Shown in pieces: positions 7,221 through 13,177 of a stretch of 16,438 nt of DNA (positions within the stretch are counted from its first letter, which is position 1; every line of letters starts with the position of its first letter). The DNA is from an uncultured Leucothrix sp. (GTDB taxonomy: Bacteria > Pseudomonadota > Gammaproteobacteria > Thiotrichales > Thiotrichaceae). The stretch covers positions 1-16,438 of the forward strand of contig CALAJG010000247.1 of the NCBI GenBank assembly GCA_937923375.1, given 5' to 3'. The notes beneath the pieces were generated by a model, which had not been told where the DNA came from, made no database searches, and saw only the letters and a list, made by a program, of their open reading frames with translations. The position numbers and the translations under genes were made by a program.

Positions 7221-10033
7221 TAGGATTTTTCTCCTTCCAATACTTCCATCATGATTTGGAATGCCTCAGGTGATGAGAAGGCACTGTTGGCATAGTGTCT
7301 GTCATGCCACTGAATCTCATCACTGGTAGCATAGTGCTGACAGTGATCTAATAGGTCAGATCTTCCCGGTTCGTTGCGCTGATAAGAAGCACTGGTAATC
7401 ATGGTTTGAGTATTGGCATATGTGCAAACCTCATTGACCGATGTAAGCGCCTGCATTTTAAAATTTATCAGGCTGCTTCGCTGTTCCTGGCTCATGGCAT
7501 AGCCATAAAGCTGTGGGATGTCAGAGGGTTTACGTTTTACGCGGAAGCGTTCAAATTTATTGAGTGCAGCGTCGTGAAACCCTTTTAGCAATTCAATGTA
7601 ATTTTCACCTCTGACCACAGGGTCCCAAAGTATCAGGTTTTCTATGTTAGGAATTTCTGCACTGACAGCTAATGTCGCACCCATTCTCAAACCGATCACC
7701 GACAGTTTCTGGCACTGGCTTTGCTGGCGAATGTAATCAGCTGCCGCCTTCACATCACTCACATAATCGTTAGCAAGTGCTTCTTCACTGTTTCCAGAGG
7801 AGTTGCCAGTGCCAACATAATCAAATCGGAAAGTATCGAATCCAGCTTGACTAAGATGCAAAGCAAATTGCTGCAAATTACGGTAAGCACGTGAATATTC
7901 ATGGCCTAAGGGGTGGCAGATCAGTACCGCATGTGATTGTGCTTTATTGGCATCCGACGGTGGGTAGTGCATGCCAAATAAACGATGTTCATCGCGTTCA
8001 AAGTAACAGGGTTTTAGCTCAGGAAGGCGCTTGCGTAATTCAATACTATCCTGCTCAGAGCTATCATTACTTTGTGCTCCATTGGGATGTAACAAGCTGT
8101 TAATATGACGTGCCTGTGTTGCAATAGTGGGATTTGCGAAAAAATCACGTACTGGTAGTTCTAGTTTTAAGTCGCCAATAATTCGTGAAACAATCCCTAC
8201 TGCGAGCAATGAACTGCCGCCCAGTGCGAAAAAATCGCTGTGAATACCAACTTGGTTGAGGTTCAACACTTCCTGCCATATATCAGCGAGCTGTCGTTCC
8301 AGATCATTGCGTGGCAGGACTGTATCCGCATCAACTGCAGTTTGACTCGTTGAGGCATCAGGCAGTGCTTTACGATCAATTTTACCGTTGGTTGTTTTAG
8401 GAAAGCTTGCAACAAAAATATAGCGGGCAGGTATCATATAGGGTGGCAAGCTGTTTTCCAGAAACTCACCAATATCTTTTGCGTCAACTGTCTCTTGCTC
8501 GAATGCCTTATCTCCTACCGCTACATAACTAATTAAGGATTTTTTTCCGTTAACCTCAACGTAGCTGACTAATGATTCAAGCACTGTCGGATGGTGATTG
8601 ATGGCAGCTTCAATTTCACCAGGTTCAATTCGATAAGAGCCCAATTTAATCTGATGATCAATTCGGCCAGCAAATTCGATATCCCCAGAAGGCAACCATC
8701 TGGCCAAATCGCCAGTTTTGTACATACGTTCTACTTGGTATTGGCGTCGCCCTTTTTCATCTATTGCTCCGACAGTGTCAATAAAGACTTCATCGTTTAA
8801 CTCAGGGCGATTTAAATAACCTCTGGCAAGTGCTGGGCCTCCAATCAAAAGCTGCCCTGTTTCACCCACTGGGAGTTCGATGTAATCCTCATCGACAATC
8901 ATAGCGCTATAACGATTGAGGGGTTTACCGATGGGCATATTATCGCCATCAAAATCATCCGATGGGATGAAAACTGAAGCACTAACTGTAGCCTCAGTTG
9001 GGCCGTAAGCATTGCACCACAAAACATCCAAACCAGATAACTTACATAAGTTCTTCCAGTTCTGGTAATGCGTTGTCGATACCTTCTCACCGGTCACGAC
9101 CATGAGTCGCAGAGACGATGGAACCTGATCTTCTGAGGCAATCATCAGATCTACCCATTCATGCCAATAGGCAGTAGCAATATGTACTGCGGTTATCTGG
9201 TGATCATTGATGATTGCTGAGAGCTCATTGAGTTGATTAGAGCGCTTTGACGGGCGAATTACGACAGCGCCACCAACCAAAAGTGGTGGGAAAATTTCCT
9301 CGATCGCAATATCAAAATTTATGGTAGAAAATTGTAATGTACGATCAGCTTCAGTAACTTTATATCGCTCAATGTCCGCATAGCAGTAGGTCGCCAGCGC
9401 CGCATGCTCGATTTGTACTCCCTTAGGCTTGCCGGTACTACCAGAGGTATACATGATGTAGGCAAGGTCTGAGGGTTTGATGTCGACAGATAGGTGAGTC
9501 GGCCTAACATCTGAGCGAGTACTTGGGTTAGGCTCGTCACTGGAAATCCAATGAATGTTGGACGCTGGGCCTTGTTGTGCAAATTGCTCTTTAAGGAATG
9601 GAGCAATTTTTTCCTGATGATTTGCTTGTGAAATAATCGTTGAAATCGCAGCGTCTTCGATCATGAAGGCGATGCGATCAATCGGATATTCCGGGTCGAG
9701 CGGCACAAATGCCGCCCCCGCTTTAAGCACACCTAACATTGCCGAAATGGCCTGCGGTGATTTGTCTACGCAAATGCCCACGCATATCTCTTTCGTTGCC
9801 ACAGGCATCTGAGACTTATGGGCAAGCACGCTGTCCTTGAATTGCTCAGACAGCGCATCCAGATCCTTATAGCTAAAGGATTTATCCTCAAATACCATAC
9901 TGATATTGTCAGGCGTTCTGGCTAACTGCCGGGCGAATAATGTCGGGAAATCAATTAGCGCTTCTTGCGTTAAATTGTCAGAAGTAGCTCGTGATTTCGA
10001 CGAGTTAGGGTGTCTTAAAACGGTTGCATTCAT
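7220..10033 (-). CDS. NRPS-like protein: adenylation - carrier (PCP) - alpha/beta hydrolase
   Basis: This 937-residue protein has no condensation domain. The adenylation domain (about 25-560) shows A3 YTSGSTGKPKGV (195-206), A5 NAYGPTEATV (341-350), A7 YKTGDLARW (438-446), A8 GRIDHQIKLGSYRIEPGEIE (456-475) and A10 NGKIDRKAL with Lys551. D241 is the usual alpha-amino ligand; nearby E245 in the pocket would suit a basic side chain. My by-eye ten-residue code is D-I-E-A-V-T-A-V-S-K, at low confidence. The carrier domain (about 570-645) has LGGSSLL with Ser608 as attachment site. The C-terminal hydrolase domain (about 675-935) has HPLGHEYSR, FRFDYVGTGNSSG and GLRMGA, with Arg783 where the nucleophile should be, like the exosortase-A-associated hydrolase 2 family. 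It overlaps the aminotransferase gene by four bases (ATGA). Confidence 0.93.
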   Translation of the reverse strand: MNATVLRHPNSSKSRATSDNLTQEALIDFPTLFARQLARTPDNISMVFEDKSFSYKDLDALSEQFKDSVLAHKSQMPVATKEICVGICVDKSPQAISAMLGVLKAGAAFVPLDPEYPIDRIAFMIEDAAISTIISQANHQEKIAPFLKEQFAQQGPASNIHWISSDEPNPSTRSDVRPTHLSVDIKPSDLAYIMYTSGSTGKPKGVQIEHAALATYCYADIERYKVTEADRTLQFSTINFDIAIEEIFPPLLVGGAVVIRPSKRSNQLNELSAIINDHQITAVHIATAYWHEWVDLMIASEDQVPSSLRLMVVTGEKVSTTHYQNWKNLCKLSGLDVLWCNAYGPTEATVSASVFIPSDDFDGDNMPIGKPLNRYSAMIVDEDYIELPVGETGQLLIGGPALARGYLNRPELNDEVFIDTVGAIDEKGRRQYQVERMYKTGDLARWLPSGDIEFAGRIDHQIKLGSYRIEPGEIEAAINHHPTVLESLVSYVEVNGKKSLISYVAVGDKAFEQETVDAKDIGEFLENSLPPYMIPARYIFVASFPKTTNGKIDRKALPDASTSQTAVDADTVLPRNDLERQLADIWQEVLNLNQVGIHSDFFALGGSSLLAVGIVSRIIGDLKLELPVRDFFANPTIATQARHINSLLHPNGAQSNDSSEQDSIELRKRLPELKPCYFERDEHRLFGMHYPPSDANKAQSHAVLICHPLGHEYSRAYRNLQQFALHLSQAGFDTFRFDYVGTGNSSGNSEEALANDYVSDVKAAADYIRQQSQCQKLSVIGLRMGATLAVSAEIPNIENLILWDPVVRGENYIELLKGFHDAALNKFERFRVKRKPSDIPQLYGYAMSQEQRSSLINFKMQALTSVNEVCTYANTQTMITSASYQRNEPGRSDLLDHCQHYATSDEIQWHDRHYANSAFSSPEAFQIMMEVLEGEKS

Positions 10034-11379
10034 GACAGCAGTTCAGTCTCTGTAAACACCTCAGAAATAACGCCATCCAGAATGTCGAATCCTTTGTCCA
10101 GCGTCAGTACGTCAATGGTCAGAGCCGCCATTATTTTAATGACTTCATCATCTGCACCTGATGATTCAATCAATAGACCGGACTCGAAACAGCCTTGGAT
10201 TACCTTCTTGGCAATGGAACCTTGGCCAACATCCAAGCCCCAAATCATACCGAGACCCCTACAGCTAACACTGGGTTTGTTAAGACGGTTTACAATGGCA
10301 TTAAGGCGGGCTTCGATAACTGCAGCGCGTTCGGCAATCTCTGCTTCAAAGTCCTGCTGCCAATACTCCAACATGGCACGGCCGGCCACAAAGGCCAGGT
10401 TATTACCGCGGAATGTACCGGTATGCTCACCGGGTTTCCAAGCATCGATCGCCGGACGGATTAAGTTGATAGAGAAAGGTAAGCCACCACCGATAGATTT
10501 AGATAGGCAAACAATATCTGGTGAAATACCAGAATGCTCAAAGCTAAAGAATTTTCCAGAACGTCCATTACCCACCTGAATATCATCAACAATTAGTAGG
10601 ATGTCGTGCTTAAGGCAAATCGCTTCAATCCGTTTTAACCAGTTATTTGAAGCAATGTTGATTCCTCCTTCACCCTGAATTGTCTCCAAGACGATGGCTG
10701 CAGGAACGGGGATGCCACTGCTTTGGTCACTGAGTACTTTCTCAAGATATTCACTGGTGTCAACGTCGCCAAGGTAACCATCAAACGGTAAGTGCGATAC
10801 ATTATTGTGTGAACCGTAGCTATCGTCGTGATAGTAGTCATTAGCCGTTAGTGCAAGTGCGCCTAGCGTATGCCCATGGTAGCCGTGACTAAATGCGATG
10901 ATGTGTGGGCGCTGCTTTACTTTACGAGCAAGTTTTATGGCAGCCTCAACAGCGTTAGTACCGGTAGGACCAGTGAACTGGATTTTATATTCAAGATTTC
11001 GTGGTTTTAAAATGATGTTTTCAAATGCATCCAGAAAATCAAGTTTCGCCTTAGTGGCGGTATCTAACGAGTGTTGAATACCATCACTTTCAATGTATTC
11101 AAGTAGCGCTTGTTTAGCATTAGGGTTGTTATGCCCGTAATTCAGAGAGCCCGCGCCACAGAAGAAATCAATATATTCTTTGCCCTCTGTGTTGGTAAGA
11201 ATCGAACCTTTAGCTTGGTTGAATACCGTCGGAAATGATCTGACATAACCTCTGACTTCAGATTCAATCGTCACATCAAGTGATGATTTCTTAGGTTGGA
11301 TTGGTGAGTCAGTTTCAGTATTGAACTGAGGCGGCTTACTCAAAATGGTTTTCTTTTCAACCGAATCGATTCTATCCAT
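10030..11379 (-). CDS. Diaminobutyrate--2-oxoglutarate aminotransferase, EctB-like (class III, PLP)
   Basis: This 449-residue fold-type I aminotransferase should convert aspartate 4-semialdehyde plus glutamate to L-2,4-diaminobutyrate. Typical EctB/Dab-aminotransferase stretches are RSFPTVF, YIDFFCGAGSLNYGHNNP, TGPTGTNAVE (PLP phosphate, about 136-145), FSHGYHGHTLGALALT, VDDIQVGNGRSGKFFSFE with the PLP-nitrogen Asp, and SKSIGGGLP with Schiff-base Lys294. The ending (ALTIDVLTLDKGFDIL) is also EctB-like. An N-terminal extension of about 40 residues makes it longer than ectoine EctB, closer to siderophore-type enzymes. ATG 11379 is chosen over TTG 11394 because GGGAGA lies 7 bases upstream. No ectA or ectC is nearby; the next gene is the NRPS-like gene, so the product probably feeds its adenylation domain. 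Confidence 0.92.
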   Translation of the reverse strand: MDRIDSVEKKTILSKPPQFNTETDSPIQPKKSSLDVTIESEVRGYVRSFPTVFNQAKGSILTNTEGKEYIDFFCGAGSLNYGHNNPNAKQALLEYIESDGIQHSLDTATKAKLDFLDAFENIILKPRNLEYKIQFTGPTGTNAVEAAIKLARKVKQRPHIIAFSHGYHGHTLGALALTANDYYHDDSYGSHNNVSHLPFDGYLGDVDTSEYLEKVLSDQSSGIPVPAAIVLETIQGEGGINIASNNWLKRIEAICLKHDILLIVDDIQVGNGRSGKFFSFEHSGISPDIVCLSKSIGGGLPFSINLIRPAIDAWKPGEHTGTFRGNNLAFVAGRAMLEYWQQDFEAEIAERAAVIEARLNAIVNRLNKPSVSCRGLGMIWGLDVGQGSIAKKVIQGCFESGLLIESSGADDEVIKIMAALTIDVLTLDKGFDILDGVISEVFTETELLS

Positions 11380-11386
11380 CAATAGT

Positions 11387-11392
11387 TCTCCC
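11387..11392 (-). promoter_or_regulatory. Strong ribosome binding site of the aminotransferase gene
   Basis: GGGAGA on the minus strand lies 7 bases before the ATG at 11379. It overlaps the alternative TTG codon at 11394, which makes that TTG unlikely as a start. Confidence 0.7.
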
Positions 11393-11408
11393 AAATTATT
11401 TTTATAGT

Positions 11409-11437
11409 TGTATATTGATTAAATGTTATCACTACAA
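11409..11437 (-). promoter_or_regulatory. Candidate sigma-70 promoter of the NRPS-like operon
   Basis: On the minus strand TTGTAG (-35) and TATACA (-10) are separated by exactly 17 bases and lie about 30 bases before the aminotransferase start. The -35 box matches only three positions of consensus and the -10 box four, so this is a moderate candidate. An 8-base palindrome AACGCGTT (11437-11444) touches the upstream edge of the -35 box and could be an operator. I see no good Fur box in the divergent gap. Confidence 0.35.
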
Positions 11438-11550
11438 ACGCGTTATTTAAGTTAGATTTAGACAAGTGGGGGTGCGGTTAGTCTGTTTTAGTGTATAAAG
11501 CCTCCAAAGGACTGATTGCTAATCAAGCTGTTAATAAGGATGAATTTGAT

Positions 11551-11937
11551 ATGAGAGACGATAAATCAAGCGAAGCATTAAATGTATTAGGTACGGAGCT
11601 AGAAGTATGTGGTACCGACCCAATGACAGGTTATTTTCGTGATGGCTGCTGTAATACAGATGCGCATGATCGTGGCTCACATACAGTTTGTGTCAGGGTA
11701 ACGCAGGCTTTTTTAGAATTTAGTAGGGATCAGGGAAACGATTTAATGACGCCGGTAGCTGAGTTTGGTTTTCCAGGTTTAAAGGAAGGAGATCGTTGGT
11801 GCCTTTGCGCGTCTCGTTGGAATGATGCTTTTAAGGCTGGCGTTGCTCCGAGGGTCATGCTGCGCTCTACTCATGAAGCAGCGCTAAGGCTTGTCAAACT
11901 TGAAGATTTAAAGCAAGTTGCTGGCGATTTAAGCTAG
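11551..11937 (+). CDS. DUF2237 family protein
   Basis: This 128-residue cytoplasmic protein closely follows the DUF2237 pattern: NVLGTELEVCGTDPMTGYFRDGCC near the N-terminus, HTVCVRVTQAFLEFS, GNDLMTPVAEFGFPGLKEGDRWCLCASRW and a C-terminal THEAALRLVKLEDLK. It has six cysteines (C20, C33, C34, C47, C84, C86), several of which are family-conserved and might bind metal or act in redox chemistry. The biochemical function of the family is not known to me. The frame extends upstream to GTG 11491, but the ATG at 11551 has TAAGGA upstream and gives the usual family length. It diverges from the aminotransferase gene, so the two may share regulatory DNA without being functionally linked. Confidence 0.85.
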   Translation: MRDDKSSEALNVLGTELEVCGTDPMTGYFRDGCCNTDAHDRGSHTVCVRVTQAFLEFSRDQGNDLMTPVAEFGFPGLKEGDRWCLCASRWNDAFKAGVAPRVMLRSTHEAALRLVKLEDLKQVAGDLS

Positions 11938-12087
11938 CTTTAGCTTAATAAGTCATCGATTGTCAGTGCGCTATAAAAAAAACTTTTGTTAAATAAATGA
12001 GCTGCTTATGCTTTGATCAGCGCTTAAGGGTAGGTAGATTGTAAAAAATCTATACATCGAAACCTTTATCCCCTTGGAGTGCTACCT

Positions 12088-12849
12088 ATGAATATTACAA
12101 CTAAAACCTTCCTGCTTACGACTTGGCTAATGCTAATGGCTAATTCTGCTGCAGCTGATAATAACATCAAGCTCGTTGTTCAATCCTCAACGGTTACCTC
12201 AAAGCCAGCTAGTGCTGCGAGCATTATGCAAAGACGTGCAGCTAGCAGTTCAGTCAAACTGGCTGCTGTTACAGGCCAGCGTGAAACCAGAGCAACCCGT
12301 GCACTTAGAGCGGAAAGAGCGAAACGTGCAGTCAGAGTTGCTCAAGATGCCAGAGTGAGAGCAGCAAAACTGAAAGCATTGCAGATAGCTCAACAAAATG
12401 CAGCCAAGCAACGCGCACTGCAGCTAGCTCAGCAGAACGCAGCCAGACAAAGAGCGTTAGAAATGGCTCAACAAAAAGCAGCCAAGCAACGTGCACTGCA
12501 GCTAGCGCAGCAAAACGCAGCCAGGCAGAGAGCATTACAAATAGCTCAACAAAATGCAGCCAGACAACGAGCAATACAGCAAGCTCAACAGAATGCAGCA
12601 AGAAAACGAGCGCAACAGTTAGCCCAGCAAAAAGCAGCCAAGCAAAGAGCGATGCAATTGGCTCAGCAAAAAGCGGCAAAATTAAAAGCAGTGCAAGTTG
12701 CTCAACAGAATGCTGCCAAGCAAAAAGCGTTATTAGTCAAACAACAAAACGCAGCTAAGCAGCGTTCTCTACAAGCTGCTAAGCTCAGGAATGTGTCGAA
12801 AAAGAAAGTGCCGGTTAGCTCTGTTCCATTGTTGAAAGTTCCAAGCTAG
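12088..12849 (+). CDS. Exported, highly basic Ala/Gln/Arg repeat protein
   Basis: I do not recognise this 253-residue protein. It starts with a signal peptide (KTFLLTTWLMLMANSAAAD, cleavage near residues 22-24). A linker of about 70 residues rich in Ala, Ser and Arg follows, then ten 13-residue repeats with consensus ALQLAQQNAAKQR, and a basic tail (NVSKKKVPVSS). The repeat region has almost no acidic residues, so the mature protein has a very high pI and should be strongly helical. It could bind nucleic acid, anionic polysaccharide, lipopolysaccharide or peptidoglycan outside the cytoplasmic membrane; none of this is shown. ATG 12088 is chosen over GTG 12079 because GGAG (12076-12079) is 8 bases upstream. 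A strong hairpin terminator follows the stop, so it is probably a single-gene unit. Confidence 0.75.
   Translation: MNITTKTFLLTTWLMLMANSAAADNNIKLVVQSSTVTSKPASAASIMQRRAASSSVKLAAVTGQRETRATRALRAERAKRAVRVAQDARVRAAKLKALQIAQQNAAKQRALQLAQQNAARQRALEMAQQKAAKQRALQLAQQNAARQRALQIAQQNAARQRAIQQAQQNAARKRAQQLAQQKAAKQRAMQLAQQKAAKLKAVQVAQQNAAKQKALLVKQQNAAKQRSLQAAKLRNVSKKKVPVSSVPLLKVPS
12376..12765 (+). repeat. Ten tandem 39-bp coding repeats
   Basis: Ten in-frame 39-bp units, without any gap, encode variants of ALQLAQQNAAKQR. Copies differ mainly at codon third positions and at interchangeable residues (N/K, K/R, L/I/M/V), so the array is diverged yet has kept its exact period. The first copies are closest to each other, and the last two (AVQVAQQNAAKQK, ALLVKQQNAAKQR) are more divergent. 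Confidence 0.9.
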
Positions 12850-12865
12850 TTATAACTCTTGTTCT

Positions 12866-12890
12866 AGGCAGGCTAACTGTTAGCCTGCCT
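12866..12890 (+). terminator. Hairpin terminator after the repeat-protein gene
   Basis: AGGCAGGCTAA and TTAGCCTGCCT form a perfect 11-bp stem with a 3-base loop (CTG), 16 bases after the stop codon. The following T-tract is poor (tatagaattt), so it is a strong stem with a weak tail. It is symmetric, but there is no minus-strand gene ending here. Confidence 0.75.
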
Positions 12891-13177
12891 TATAGAATTT
12901 CCCACTTTGTGTATAAATTCCTTTATGACTACCAAGCAATATTAAGAAAACCTTGCCACAGCATCGCTTTTCCTTAAATCATAATACAAAATAAAAAAAC
13001 TATTTAAGATACTTATACTTTCGGTGTAATTATTAATTCCCCTTGCAGTCCACAAACTTCTTTGACAACCTCGATCTGTTTTAGACTGGAAATAGTGGTG
13101 CTAAGTCATTGCTATTAAAAGATTTATTATAAGACCAAGATATTATTAATGGTCGGATACAAAAAGGAAATAGTGTT
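12891..13177. other. AT-rich intergenic leader before the fusion gene
   Basis: Apart from the terminator at its left edge, this stretch contains no convincing ORF, tRNA or riboswitch. It holds an imperfect inverted repeat at 12941-12977 (TTAAGAAAA against TTTTCCTTAA, one bulge) and a TTGACA at 13062 without a good -10 at normal spacing. It also holds the 12-mer CTATTTAAGATA at 13000-13011, which recurs before the next gene. The promoter of the fusion gene should lie here, but I cannot place it. Confidence 0.5.

Noticed and set aside
10082..10579. Plus-strand ORF of 165 codons inside the aminotransferase gene
   Set aside because: Antisense to a clearly conserved PLP enzyme, with no recognisable domain of its own.
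10030..11379. Ectoine biosynthesis operon
   Set aside because: Only an EctB-like gene is present; no ectA, ectC or aspartokinase gene is adjacent.
11380..11550. Fur box for a siderophore-type operon
   Set aside because: No stretch comes close to the GATAAT-type palindrome; iron control is not supported.
11929..11948. 8-bp hairpin TTAAGCTA/TAGCTTAA overlapping the end of the DUF2237 gene
   Set aside because: AT-rich stem with no T-tract after it, too weak to call a terminator.
12332..12679. Minus-strand ORF of 115 codons rich in Leu, Ala and Val
   Set aside because: It is the antisense shadow of the Ala/Gln/Arg repeat array; its hydrophobicity follows from the complement of Gln/Lys/Arg codons, and there is no ribosome binding site.
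12376..12765. Regularly spaced repeats that might suggest a CRISPR array
   Set aside because: Units are directly tandem with no spacers, are in frame and translate to a repeat protein.
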